A DNA stretch of 64,000 nt from Acidimicrobiales bacterium (GTDB lineage: Bacteria; Actinomycetota; Acidimicrobiia; Acidimicrobiales; Palsa-688), in contig DASUWA010000011.1 of NCBI GenBank assembly GCA_036378675.1, positions 18,415-82,414 of the forward strand, written 5' to 3'. Of this stretch, positions 24,817 to 33,564 are shown piece after piece. Both the position numbers and the translations under genes were made by a program. The notes under the pieces are model-generated. The model had not been told where the DNA came from, did not search any database, and saw nothing but the letters and a program-made list of their open reading frames with translations. How positions within the stretch are numbered: the first letter of the stretch is position 1; each line of letters opens with the position of its first letter.

Positions 24817-25638
24817 ATGGAGAACGCCGCCCAACTGGTCATCGTGTCGGTGGAAGATGGAGTTGCGACCGTCACCCTGAACCGCCCCAGCGCCCGCAAC
24901 GCCCTCAGCGCGGCCGTTCTCAGGCAGCTGCGCAGCGAGTTCAGCGCTCTGGCTAATAATGATTCCGTCGGAGCTGTAATCCTCACCGGAACCGATCCGG
25001 CCTTCTGCGCCGGCCTCGACTTGAAGGAGCTCAGCAGCGGGGCACGGCTCGCCGAACCCGCGAGCGGCGACGGACCGCCTTGGCTCCCGTGGCCGCCGTT
25101 GGGCAAGCCCATCATCGGCGCCGTCAACGGCGCCGCGATCACGGGTGGGTTCGAGCTGGCCCTGAACTGCGACTTTCTCATCGCGTCCGAGCGGGCCGTG
25201 TTCGCGGACACCCACGCCCGGGTCGGGGTGCTCCCGGCATGGGGTCTGAGCGTGCTCCTGCCCCAAAGAGTCGGGTTCGCCATGGCGCGGCGGATGAGTC
25301 TCACCGGCGATTTCGTGGACGCTCGAACCGCCCTGCGAACCGGCCTGGTAACCGAGGTGGTGGCTCACGATCAGCTTCTCCCGGCGGCACAGAAAGTTGC
25401 CAAGACGATCGTCGCGAACAACCGGCCGGCCGTGCTCGAGTTGCACGAGTCCTACAGGAAGATCGAGGCCGAAGTCGTCGCCAACGGCTGGGACGTCGAA
25501 CAGGAGACGGCCCGTCGCTGGCGCGAGGCCGGAGGGATGTCCGGGCTGGCCGAGCGGGTACCAGGAGTGTTCTCCCGCGGGCGCCAGCAAGCCGGTGCTC
25601 TATCAGCTGAAACAGACCGCGGCTCCGGCTCAGAGTGA
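24817..25638 (+). CDS. Enoyl-CoA hydratase/isomerase family protein
   Basis: 273-residue crotonase-fold protein. Family marks are VATVTLNRPSARNALSAA near the N terminus, the oxyanion-hole segments DPAFCAGLDLKEL near residue 65 and NGAAITGGFELALNCDF near residue 105, and the domain segment DTHARVGVLPAWGLSVLLPQ near 135. The second catalytic position, usually Glu in hydratases, falls in VGVLPAWG and is not clearly Glu, so an isomerase, hydrolase or other crotonase activity is possible. The reaction would act on an acyl-CoA thioester in the cytoplasm. It precedes a CYTH-CHAD gene by 15 nt and may be co-transcribed with it. Confidence 0.87.
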   Translation: MENAAQLVIVSVEDGVATVTLNRPSARNALSAAVLRQLRSEFSALANNDSVGAVILTGTDPAFCAGLDLKELSSGARLAEPASGDGPPWLPWPPLGKPIIGAVNGAAITGGFELALNCDFLIASERAVFADTHARVGVLPAWGLSVLLPQRVGFAMARRMSLTGDFVDARTALRTGLVTEVVAHDQLLPAAQKVAKTIVANNRPAVLELHESYRKIEAEVVANGWDVEQETARRWREAGGMSGLAERVPGVFSRGRQQAGALSAETDRGSGSE

Positions 25639-25653
25639 TGTAAACCGGTTCCG

Positions 25654-27180
25654 GTGGAAAGCGAACGGGAGGTCAAGTTCGAGGTAGCCGAGGATTTTCG
25701 CCTAACGGCCCTGGAACAAATCGCCGACGTAGAGGTCCGGCCCGCCGGCGAACAGGTCTTGAAGGCCACCTACTACGACACGGCCGCTCTCGACCTGGCC
25801 CGCTGGGGGGTTACCCTCCGTTTCAGGACCACCGGCACGACCTCGGGCGGGCCGCCGTCCGACGGCGCGTCGGAAGGCAAGTGGACGCTGAAGCTCCCTG
25901 ACCCGACGGGTGCGGTAGAGCACTTGATGTCCCGCACCGAGGTGGACTTCCACGCAGGCCCCGGAAGCGTCCCCCGGGACGCCGAGGACCTCGTAGGTGC
26001 TTATCGCAGGGGCCGCCGCCTTCACCCTGTATGCGACCTGACAACCACCCGGGTCAAGCACCTTCTTCTTCCTTCCGATTCGCCGGACCCGGCTGCGGAA
26101 GTCGACGACGACACCGTAGAGTTCACGACCTCGAAGGGACGCTCAGGGCGGTTCCGTGAGATCGAGGTGGAGCTGAAGAGCGAACGTGGCGCCGGTCTAC
26201 TTCCGACAGTCGCGCAAGCCATGCAGGACGCAGGCGCGCAGAGCGATAGTGGCGAGCCGAAGGTTCTCAGGGCGCTCGAATGGAAGCCGCCGCGCTTTCC
26301 TCCTCAGTCGCTCAGCAAGAAATCATCGGTCGAATCGCTCGTCTCCTACGCCGTCGCCGGATCAGTGCGCCGATTGCTCAGCAATGATCCGATGGTACGG
26401 ATCACGGATGACTCGGAGGCGGTGCACCAGGCGCGGGTTGCGACCAGACGTTTGCGCAGCGACCTCTCGACCCTGAAGCCCCTTTTGAAGGCCAAGACTC
26501 TTCACCAGCTCCGCGGAGATCTCAAAGAGGCGGGAGCGCGCTTGGGCACACTCCGAGACACCGATGTCATGCTCGAGCGGCTCCGCAAGTCCGTGTCGAA
26601 GCTTTCACCCCGTGAGCGGGAGGAAGCCGAGGTGTATGTCGCGCATCTGGTCCAAGAACGTGGGGATGCAAGATCACACGTCCTGGATTATTTGTCCTCG
26701 GATACTTACGTCATCACGGTTGACCATCTCGTCGACGCGATCGATCGACCGCCGGTTCGAACGGCAGATTTGAGAGCTGCGGACGTCCTGCCTGACCTCA
26801 CTGCGCGGAGATGGAAAGCTCTCAAGCGCCGTGTGAAGCGGTTGGGTTCGAAGCCGGCAGACCAAGATCTCCATCAGGTGCGAATTGCCGCCAAGCGATG
26901 CCGGTATGCCGCCGAACTGGCAGCGCCGGTAGTCGGCGAGCAAGCCGCCCTGATGGCGAAAACTCTCGCCGATCTGCAGTCGGTGCTCGGCAAGCTTCAG
27001 GATGCCGTCGTCCTCGAGCAATGGATCCGCACCACGTCTGCACATCTGCCCGAGTATCGGGACTCTGTCGCGGACGAGCTCATCCGTCGAGAACGGAAGC
27101 AAGCAGCCAAGGCGCGCAAGACCTGGCACAAGCCCTGGGACCGCATCAGCAACAAGGGACTGGCGGACTGGCTGGGCTAG
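25654..27180 (+). CDS. CYTH-CHAD domain protein
   Basis: 508-residue protein with an N-terminal CYTH domain (about 1-200) and a C-terminal CHAD domain (about 225-500). The CYTH start MESEREVKFEV contains the ExExK motif at residues 4-8 that binds triphosphate and metal, so it may be a catalytically competent inorganic triphosphatase. CHAD signatures are VHQARVATRRLRSDLSTL near residue 258 and LHQVRIAAKRCRYAAEL near 408. It should bind polyphosphate. The GTG start at 25654 gives the correct N terminus. It is the second CHAD protein of the region; the first, at 19641, has lost the ExExK motif. Confidence 0.9.
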   Translation: MESEREVKFEVAEDFRLTALEQIADVEVRPAGEQVLKATYYDTAALDLARWGVTLRFRTTGTTSGGPPSDGASEGKWTLKLPDPTGAVEHLMSRTEVDFHAGPGSVPRDAEDLVGAYRRGRRLHPVCDLTTTRVKHLLLPSDSPDPAAEVDDDTVEFTTSKGRSGRFREIEVELKSERGAGLLPTVAQAMQDAGAQSDSGEPKVLRALEWKPPRFPPQSLSKKSSVESLVSYAVAGSVRRLLSNDPMVRITDDSEAVHQARVATRRLRSDLSTLKPLLKAKTLHQLRGDLKEAGARLGTLRDTDVMLERLRKSVSKLSPREREEAEVYVAHLVQERGDARSHVLDYLSSDTYVITVDHLVDAIDRPPVRTADLRAADVLPDLTARRWKALKRRVKRLGSKPADQDLHQVRIAAKRCRYAAELAAPVVGEQAALMAKTLADLQSVLGKLQDAVVLEQWIRTTSAHLPEYRDSVADELIRRERKQAAKARKTWHKPWDRISNKGLADWLG

Positions 27181-27269
27181 ACCTGCGGAACTACGGAAAC
27201 TCTCGTCACGCTGTCCTGCCGGCCCCTCTCCGTTCGTCGTACTGGCGTTACCATCACCGAGGAGGACCA

Positions 27270-27611
27270 ATGAAGTACATGTTTTTGCTGACCAGAGGCA
27301 GCTGGCAGGAGAACGGCAGTGAGGAAGAGATAGCCCAGGTGTTCGCCAAGCTCGAGCCCTGGTTCGCAGCGAAGTTCGCCAACGGCACCTTCGTCGAAGG
27401 TCACCAACTTCAATCCCCTGGTACCGCAACCACGGTCGTGTTGGAGGCCGGAGACTCGACACTCGTGGACAGGCCCCTGCTGGAAGCGAAGGAGGCGATC
27501 GGCGGATACGTGATCGTCGATGTCGCCGACCTGGACGCGGCGCTGGCCGTTGTCCGCAGCCTGCCGGTACCCGACGGAAAGGTCGAGGTGCGGCCTGTCC
27601 TCGAACGGTAA
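27270..27611 (+). CDS. YciI/DGPF-family protein paired with ECF sigma factor
   Basis: 113-residue YCII-related (DGPF) protein: MKYMFLLTRGSWQENGS at the N terminus, a central helix, and GGYVIVDVADLDAALAVVRS before the C-terminal strand. ATG 27270 follows GGAGG at 5 nt. DGPF proteins are the standard genomic partners of ECF42 sigma factors, and the next gene is exactly such a sigma factor, overlapping this one out of frame. Members form dimeric ferredoxin-like barrels; a role as sensor or enzyme in the sigma pathway is proposed in the literature but not evident from sequence. Confidence 0.85.
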   Translation: MKYMFLLTRGSWQENGSEEEIAQVFAKLEPWFAAKFANGTFVEGHQLQSPGTATTVVLEAGDSTLVDRPLLEAKEAIGGYVIVDVADLDAALAVVRSLPVPDGKVEVRPVLER

Positions 27612-28818
27612 GGCCGTAACCGACGCTCGATCGGCTCTCGACCGGGCGTTCAGGGAGGAGGCGGCCAGGCTCACTGCAAGCCTGGTTCGCCTTCTCGGCG
27701 ACTTCGATCTCGCCGAAGAGATGGTCTCCGACGCGGTGCTGGAAGCTTTGTCGAACTGGCCGACTCACGGAGTCCCGGAGCGTCCCGGAGCTTGGCTGCT
27801 CACGACCGCACGGCGGAAAGCCATCGACCGGCTTCGCCGTGATGCGCGTTACCGGGAGAAGCTCGCCCTGCTCGCGGCGCTGCCCGAGACGGCCATTCGC
27901 GAGCCCGACGACCGTCTCCGGCTGATTTTCACCTGTTGCCACCCGGCTCTCGATCCGGATGCACAAGTCGCCCTGACGCTTCGAGCGGTCGCCGGGTTGA
28001 CTACCTCCGAGATAGCCCGGGCCTTCCTGCTGCCCGAGCCGACGCTCGCCAAACGGCTCACCCGGGCCAAGCACAAGATCGCCGTCGCGGGCATCCCCTA
28101 CCGAAGCCCGGAACCGGAGGAGATGGCGTCCCGTCTGCACCAGGTGCTCCGGGTCATCTACCTGATCTTCAACGAGGGCTACTTCGCGACAGCCGGCGAC
28201 CAGGCCGTGCGGTTCGAGCTGGCTCACGACGCCGCGTGGTTGGCGACGTTGCTCACCCGGTGGCTTCCAGACGAACCCGAGCCGCTGGGCCTACTCGCGC
28301 TGATAATGCTCCACCTGGCCCGCTGGAGCTCGCGACTCGACACGACCGGAAACCTCGTGCTGCTCGAGGACCAGGACCGCTCCCTCTGGGATCGTTCCCG
28401 GATCGAGGCCGCCGGCCGTCTGATCGAGCGTGCCGCATCGATGGGGCGAGTCGGGCCGTACCAGATAGAAGCGGCGATTGCAGCCGTTCACTGCGAGTCG
28501 CCGTGTTGGTCCTCGACAGATTGGCGTCAGCTGCTTGCTCTTTACTCCTTGTTACTGAGTGTCGATCCGTCACCGGTTGTTCGTCTCAACCGGGCGATCG
28601 TGATCGCGCAGGTGCAGGGACCTGAGGAAGCGCTGCTCGAGGTCGACGCGCTCCGCGATGTCCTCGACCGGTACCACCTGTTCCACGCCACCCGCGCCGC
28701 TCTTCTGTCGAGGTTGGGCAGGACGGCTGAGGCGAGAGAGTCGGACGCCCATGCGCTCAGGCTCGCGACCAACCCCGCAGAACGGGCGCTCCTCGAGCAC
28801 CGCCTGACCGACGCTTAG
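27520..28818 (+). CDS. ECF42-type RNA polymerase sigma factor with C-terminal extension
   Basis: Sigma factor of the ECF42 group. Region 2 starts near DARSALDRAFREEAARL and includes LGDFDLAEEMVSDAVLEAL and RPGAWLLTTARRKAIDRLR. Region 4 includes AGLTTSEIARAFLLPEPTLA. A SnoaL-independent, TPR-like extension of about 200 residues follows, with RLHQVLRVIYLIFNEGYFA and SVDPSPVVRLNRAIVIA. Family proteins start at the Val-Thr-Asp-Ala position, but here that codon (27616) is GTA and no ATG, GTG or TTG is nearby. The nearest usual start is ATG 27520, overlapping the DGPF gene by 92 nt and adding about 32 unconserved residues. The true start is therefore uncertain. Confidence 0.85.
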   Translation: MSPTWTRRWPLSAACRYPTERSRCGLSSNGKAVTDARSALDRAFREEAARLTASLVRLLGDFDLAEEMVSDAVLEALSNWPTHGVPERPGAWLLTTARRKAIDRLRRDARYREKLALLAALPETAIREPDDRLRLIFTCCHPALDPDAQVALTLRAVAGLTTSEIARAFLLPEPTLAKRLTRAKHKIAVAGIPYRSPEPEEMASRLHQVLRVIYLIFNEGYFATAGDQAVRFELAHDAAWLATLLTRWLPDEPEPLGLLALIMLHLARWSSRLDTTGNLVLLEDQDRSLWDRSRIEAAGRLIERAASMGRVGPYQIEAAIAAVHCESPCWSSTDWRQLLALYSLLLSVDPSPVVRLNRAIVIAQVQGPEEALLEVDALRDVLDRYHLFHATRAALLSRLGRTAEARESDAHALRLATNPAERALLEHRLTDA

Positions 28819-28853
28819 CCGAAGCTCAGCGCCGGCTATACGGTAGATCGTGC

Positions 28854-30170
28854 ATGCTGCGATGCTCGGGTTGCGCTGAGATTGTCTCCGAGTACGCAGC
28901 CCGCTGCCCCAACTGCCGGCGCAGCGTGGACGACGCCCTGGAGATTACGGACTCGCGGGATGCAAGCGCGGCTGCATCAGATATCGCCTACGCGGGGATC
29001 GAGATGGGGGCGCCCGTCCGGGACTTACCAGGCGGCTCGAAGGCGTATTCACCAAGCCGCGCGGTATTAGCCGCCTTGTGGGCGGCGATACTGACGGTGG
29101 GTGCTCTCGGCGCCTTCTTGTCGACCAGCCCCGCGGGAAGCGCCGCGGCCCCCGCGCTGAAGGATCTTGACGGTCGCATAGTGGCGCAGTCGCCCGGTGG
29201 TTCGATTGTCCGAGTTGATCCCGCCGCCGGGAGCACTGTGCCATACGAGACCCAAGGGGCGGAGGGACAGGTCGTTTTCCTGGCGAGTTCACCCGACGGA
29301 ACAGCCTGGATCGATTCGGCGGGCAGGGCGGTCACGTTCAGCGGGACAAAGATCACCGCTATCCCGACGTCTGTCACTGGTCAACTCGTGAGCAGCCGTT
29401 CGCTCGCGCCCTCTGAGTCCTTCGCCGACAAGGGACAAGCGCTGGTCCTTCTCACCCGTCAGGCGCTACGGCCGGCTTTTGCGGACGTGGTCATGCTCGG
29501 CAGCGGGGAGGATGCCGCTCTAGGGGCGGTGGACAGCGCCGGAGGGGATCCGCAGACCTTTGGTGCGTTCGTCTCGACGCCTGCCCAGCAACGAAGGTCG
29601 CACTCCCGTGGTTTCGCACCCGCAGACTTGGACGTGGAGCTTCGCCAGGCCGGCCAGCCGCCCCTTGTCCTGGCCACCGCCGCTCAGCTGAACCTGGATG
29701 TGGGTTGGCTGCCAACGACACCGGTCGAATTAGGCGTTTATCCCAGCCCAACCGGGGACGCGGTCGCGGTGGTGGTAACTCCGCTCAATCCGGTCGACAG
29801 CGACGCCCCGATGGTCGTGTTGAGCCGGGACGGAAGCGTGCTGAGCGTTCTCAGCGATTGGCGTGGCCCGATGTTCGGCAGCGAGCCGGTGTGGTCGCCC
29901 GGCGGCCGAGAGCTCGCCTACCCGACTCAGACGGCCACCGGAGCCGCCCTCGCCATCACGACCGAAACGGGAACGGTTGAGGCTCTCGCCGCCCCGACCA
30001 CCTCCACGACCTTCGGCAACTGCGTTTGGGCGCCATCGTCGAACGGGACTGTTTGCGAGGCTCGAGTACGCAATCGCGAAGTCTGGCTTTACAACACGCG
30101 GGCCGCGAAACGCCTCATCGTCGAGCCCGCTCGAGGAAGGCCACTCGCCTGGATCTCGAGCTCGCTCTGA
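28854..30170 (+). CDS. Zinc-ribbon, single-pass membrane protein with propeller-like ectodomain
   Basis: 438-residue protein that I cannot assign to a named family. The N terminus is a zinc ribbon with two CxxC pairs: CSGC at residues 4-7 and CPNC at 18-21. After an acidic linker, a single transmembrane helix spans about residues 69-92 (AVLAALWAAILTVGALGAFL). The remaining ~340 residues are beta-rich, with repeated SPDG/SPTGDA/SPGGRELAYPT motifs as in TolB or WD-like propellers, so they probably lie outside the membrane. The ribbon would be cytosolic. The gene follows the sigma factor by 35 nt and could belong to its operon. Confidence 0.65.
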   Translation: MLRCSGCAEIVSEYAARCPNCRRSVDDALEITDSRDASAAASDIAYAGIEMGAPVRDLPGGSKAYSPSRAVLAALWAAILTVGALGAFLSTSPAGSAAAPALKDLDGRIVAQSPGGSIVRVDPAAGSTVPYETQGAEGQVVFLASSPDGTAWIDSAGRAVTFSGTKITAIPTSVTGQLVSSRSLAPSESFADKGQALVLLTRQALRPAFADVVMLGSGEDAALGAVDSAGGDPQTFGAFVSTPAQQRRSHSRGFAPADLDVELRQAGQPPLVLATAAQLNLDVGWLPTTPVELGVYPSPTGDAVAVVVTPLNPVDSDAPMVVLSRDGSVLSVLSDWRGPMFGSEPVWSPGGRELAYPTQTATGAALAITTETGTVEALAAPTTSTTFGNCVWAPSSNGTVCEARVRNREVWLYNTRAAKRLIVEPARGRPLAWISSSL

Positions 30171-30185
30171 AAACCGAGGAGGCAT

Positions 30186-30581
30186 TTACTGGCGATCGCG
30201 CCGGCTTCGAGAGCCGCGGAAATGCCCGACCTTGTAGCCGACCCAACCCGCTCCAGCGCCAACGGCAATCAACTCGAGAAGGTGGAGCAAAGTGAAGACC
30301 ACACCGGCCAGGATCCACGCGGCCGCGCCCAACGCGACCAGCGCTGCGACTACGAGCATCACCGATCCCCCAAGACTGCGGCGGTGCCGCGGAGTCGAGG
30401 TTGGCGACGGGTGAACGACCTCGGCTCCGGTCGCGAACCGACGGACGTCTGGCGGCGACTGCTGAATCTGCCGGGGAACCTCGACGGATCGGGCGCCCGC
30501 TGCGGGTTGCGGGCTCGTTCCCAGCGTGCGGCATATCAGGCAATCGGGCGGGTTGAATCCGTGAATGCATGTCGTTGCCAT
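30186..30581 (-). CDS. Small membrane protein with N-terminal Cys motif
   Basis: 131-residue protein from ATG 30581; an upstream in-frame start exists at 30716 but adds unconserved sequence. It opens MATTCIHGFNPPDCLICRTL, with His and three Cys spaced as a possible metal site. A Pro/Gln-rich linker follows, then two hydrophobic helices at about residues 70-90 and 92-112, and a basic tail RGSRSRRDRQ. It is probably a two-pass membrane protein with both termini inside. No family name is recognised. It converges on the zinc-ribbon membrane protein gene 15 nt away. Both carry N-terminal Cys motifs. Confidence 0.6.
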   Translation of the reverse strand: MATTCIHGFNPPDCLICRTLGTSPQPAAGARSVEVPRQIQQSPPDVRRFATGAEVVHPSPTSTPRHRRSLGGSVMLVVAALVALGAAAWILAGVVFTLLHLLELIAVGAGAGWVGYKVGHFRGSRSRRDRQ

Positions 30582-30746
30582 AGTCCGATTCCCATCCTGG
30601 CGCGTCGGCGGGGGCCCCGGCGACTGTACGGTAAGTAGCAGCTTACCGACCTCAGGCCTGGCCAACAGACGCACCGGGCCGCGGCTCAACGACGGAGGGA
30701 GCCGAGCCGATATCACCGCTACCTACGTTTGAAGCGGGGTTCTCGG

Positions 30747-31937
30747 ATGGCACCGGTGCGTTCGCATCCATCGACCCAAGTCGTCGCCGCAGCGGCCGCT
30801 GCGGTCTTGTTCATCGCGGCCTGCAGTGCCGGCGCGCCGTCGGCGGCCCGGCACGGGCGCGGGGTCTCCGCACCGACGAGCTCGTCGACCGAGTCCACGC
30901 TCGGAACGACTACCACGTCGAGCAGCACGACCGCCACGACCGGACCACCGCAACCATCGTCAACCGTCGGATCGCGGACGACTCTGGCCCGGGGCTCAAC
31001 GTTGCCGGCGCCTCGTCCGGCGCCGGCGCCAACCCCGCCACCGCCTGTGGTCGCGGCAGTCGGTCCCACCATCGCCGGATGCCCTGTCTTCCCTTCGGAC
31101 AACGCTTGGAACACCGACGTGTCCAACCTGCCGGTCGACACCCACAGCGCGGCGTGGATTGCCAACAGCGGCGGACCGGCCCTGCACATCCACCCCGACT
31201 TCGGTGATTCCGGCACTTCGGTGCCGTACGGAATCCCGTTCATCGTCACCAATTCCTCTCACCCGAAGGTGAACATAACTTTCGACTACGCGGACGAGAG
31301 CGATCCCGGTCCCTACCCCTTCGGACCGGACACGCCGATCGAGGGAGGAGCGGGGAGCGGAGGCGACCAGCACGCGATCATGCTCGACTCGACGACCTGC
31401 AGCTTGTACGAGCTGTACAACGCCAACTACTCGCCACAGGGATCGACGGCCGGCTCGGGCGCCATCTGGAACCTGAGATCGGACGCCCTGCGTCCGAGCG
31501 GCTGGACTTCGGCGGATGCGGCCGGGCTGCCCATCCTTGCCGGCCTGCTACGCCAGGACGAGGTGGCAGCCGGGATTGTGCGGCACGCGATCAGGATGAC
31601 CGTGCAAACCACCGACAAGCTGTTCGTGTGGCCGGCGCGTCACGAGGCGAGTTCCGTTAGCGACCCGAGCTACCCGCCGATGGGCGCGCGCTTCCGGATG
31701 CAGGCCTCGGTCGACATATCCCACTTCAGTCACGACACCCAGGTCGTGCTCACCGCGATGAAGCACTACGGGCTGATCGTCGCCGACAACGGATCCAACT
31801 GGTACTTCCAGGGCGCCGCGCAGCCGGGTTGGGACAACACCATGCTCGACGAGCTGAAGACCATCCCCGCGGGAGACTTCGAGGCGGTCGACACCTCTTC
31901 GTTGATCATCGATCCGAACTCCGGGGCGGCCCGCTAG
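30747..31937 (+). CDS. Putative secreted lipoprotein
   Basis: 396-residue exported protein. ATG 30747 is chosen over the TTG at 30729. The signal sequence ends in a lipobox, VLFIAAC, with Cys near residue 26, so the protein should be lipid-anchored. A Ser/Thr/Pro-rich linker of about 70 residues precedes the globular part, which begins GCPVFPSDNAWNTDVSNLPV and contains GDQHAIMLDSTTCSLYELY and the closing QPGWDNTMLDELKTIP. This core recurs in uncharacterised actinobacterial secreted proteins; His and Trp positions suggest an enzyme or carbohydrate-binding fold, but no function is established. It is not obviously in an operon. Confidence 0.7.
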   Translation: MAPVRSHPSTQVVAAAAAAVLFIAACSAGAPSAARHGRGVSAPTSSSTESTLGTTTTSSSTTATTGPPQPSSTVGSRTTLARGSTLPAPRPAPAPTPPPPVVAAVGPTIAGCPVFPSDNAWNTDVSNLPVDTHSAAWIANSGGPALHIHPDFGDSGTSVPYGIPFIVTNSSHPKVNITFDYADESDPGPYPFGPDTPIEGGAGSGGDQHAIMLDSTTCSLYELYNANYSPQGSTAGSGAIWNLRSDALRPSGWTSADAAGLPILAGLLRQDEVAAGIVRHAIRMTVQTTDKLFVWPARHEASSVSDPSYPPMGARFRMQASVDISHFSHDTQVVLTAMKHYGLIVADNGSNWYFQGAAQPGWDNTMLDELKTIPAGDFEAVDTSSLIIDPNSGAAR

Positions 31938-32002
31938 CAGGGAAGCTTTCTGGACCGGCTGTCGTTGTGAAGTCGAGAACCCAATTCCTGTGGAGGGACG
32001 CC

Positions 32003-32425
32003 ATGCCGGAAGTGCAGGACTTCAACGCCAAGATCATCGAGGAGTTCAGGAGCAACGCCGGCAAGCTCGGTGGCGGTTTCGAAGGCGCGCCGGTACTGCT
32101 GCTGCACCACACCGGAGCGAAGAGCGGCCGTGCACGAGTGAACCCGCTCGCGTACCAGCCGGTTGGAGACGATTTCGCCATCTTCGCGTCAAGGGGTGGC
32201 GCCCCGCAGAACCCGGACTGGTACTACAACGTGCTGGCGCATCCCGATACGGAAATAGAAGTCGGGACCGACACCATCGCGGTGACCGCCCGCGAACTGC
32301 ACGGCGCCGAGCGATCCGAGATCTGGGAACGCCAGAAGACACTCATGCCGGGCTTCGCCGACTACGACCGCAAGACCGAGGGCATCCGCCAGATCCCTGT
32401 GCTGCTTCTCTCGCGGCGAAGCTGA
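32003..32425 (+). CDS. Deazaflavin (F420)-dependent nitroreductase family protein
   Basis: 140-residue split-barrel protein of the Ddn/deazaflavin-dependent oxidoreductase family. The signature LLLHHTGAKSGRARVNPLAY is at about residues 33-52, followed by DDFAIFASRGGAPQNPDWYY, typical of F420-binding members. ATG 32003 follows GGAGGGA. Members reduce nitroimidazoles, quinones or other acceptors with reduced F420. It lies 72 nt before a DapB-like dehydrogenase on the same strand, with which it may be co-transcribed. The presence of this family agrees with an F420-producing actinobacterium. Confidence 0.87.
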   Translation: MPEVQDFNAKIIEEFRSNAGKLGGGFEGAPVLLLHHTGAKSGRARVNPLAYQPVGDDFAIFASRGGAPQNPDWYYNVLAHPDTEIEVGTDTIAVTARELHGAERSEIWERQKTLMPGFADYDRKTEGIRQIPVLLLSRRS

Positions 32426-32496
32426 GCTACACGAGACTGGGCCCGGAGCCCGTTCAGCTTGTGGAGGAAGCACCGCAAGCATTAGAGATCCGGTCC

Positions 32497-33564
32497 ATGA
32501 CATTCCGAGTTATCCAGTGGGCGACCGGCGGCGTTGGTCAGGCCGCCATCCAGGGAGTCGTGCGGCATCCCGACCTGAACCTCGTGGGGTGCTGGGTGCA
32601 CAGCCCGGCGAAGGCGGGCAGGGACGCTGGAGAGCTCGCCGGAATCGGCGCGATCGGCGTGCCCGCCACGAACGATGTCGACGCGATCCTCGATATGGAA
32701 GCCGACTGCGTCGTCTACGCGCCGCTGGTGCCGGACGACGCAGAGGTTGCCAAGATCCTGCGATCCGGCAAGAACGTGGTCACTTCGGTTGGATGGGTCT
32801 ACCCCGATCCGAGCCGCGTCGGTCAGTTGATTGAGGCTTGCGAGGCTGGTCGGGCGACTCTCCACGGCACCGGAATCCACCCCGGAGGGATAACGGAACG
32901 TTTCCCACTCATGGTCTCCGCTCTTTCGAACGCCGTCACGTTCGTGCGGGCCGAGGAGTTCTCAGACATCCGCACCTACAACGCCCCAGAGGTTGTCCGC
33001 CACATCATGGGCTTCGGCGGCACGCCAGCCGAGGCCCTGGACAGCCCCATGGCGGGTCTGCTTGGAGGCGGGTTCAAGCAGTCGGTGCGGATGGTTCTCA
33101 AGGAGATGGGATTCGCCGACGCGGATGAGGTAAGGACGGTCCAGGAGGTCGCGGTTGCGTCCGCCCCGATTGACTCTCCCATCGGGACGATCGGACCCGG
33201 CCTGGTGGCGGCCCGCCGGTTCAGATGGGAAGGCGTCGTCCGCGGGCAAGTGGTAGTGGCCGCGGTGGTCAACTGGCTCATGGGCGAAAAAGACCTCGAT
33301 CCGGCGTGGAACTTCGGTCCGGAAGGTGAACGGTTCGAAGTCGAGATCGTCGGCGACCCGCCGGCGCTGGTCACCTTCAAGGGCTGGCAGCCGGAAACGG
33401 TTGAGGAGGGGCTTCTGCGCAACCCGGGTGTGGTGGCGACGGCGATGCATTGTGTCAACGCGATCCCATACGTGTGCCGTGCCGAGCCGGGGATAAAGAC
33501 CTACCTCGACCTTCCCTTGATCGCAGGGCGGGCCGCACCCGACCTGGCGCGCGCCGGCGCCTGA
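32497..33564 (+). CDS. DapB-like / 2,4-diaminopentanoate dehydrogenase-like NAD(P) oxidoreductase
   Basis: 355-residue oxidoreductase with an N-terminal Rossmann domain related to dihydrodipicolinate reductase and to 2,4-diaminopentanoate dehydrogenase. The protein starts FRVIQWATGGVGQAAIQGVV, the dinucleotide-binding loop, followed by CVVYAPLVPDDAEVAKILRS and TLHGTGIHPGGITERFPLM. This group is common in actinobacteria and often sits near lipid or steroid catabolism genes; the substrate is unknown. ATG 32497 begins the conserved segment. The 3' end overlaps the convergent Liv fusion gene by 64 bp, an unusually long antisense overlap of coding sequence. Confidence 0.82.
   Translation: MTFRVIQWATGGVGQAAIQGVVRHPDLNLVGCWVHSPAKAGRDAGELAGIGAIGVPATNDVDAILDMEADCVVYAPLVPDDAEVAKILRSGKNVVTSVGWVYPDPSRVGQLIEACEAGRATLHGTGIHPGGITERFPLMVSALSNAVTFVRAEEFSDIRTYNAPEVVRHIMGFGGTPAEALDSPMAGLLGGGFKQSVRMVLKEMGFADADEVRTVQEVAVASAPIDSPIGTIGPGLVAARRFRWEGVVRGQVVVAAVVNWLMGEKDLDPAWNFGPEGERFEVEIVGDPPALVTFKGWQPETVEEGLLRNPGVVATAMHCVNAIPYVCRAEPGIKTYLDLPLIAGRAAPDLARAGA

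Noticed and set aside
26674..28227. 517-residue minus-strand frame across the CHAD and sigma factor genes
   Set aside because: It crosses three well-supported plus-strand genes and is Arg/Pro-rich without domains.
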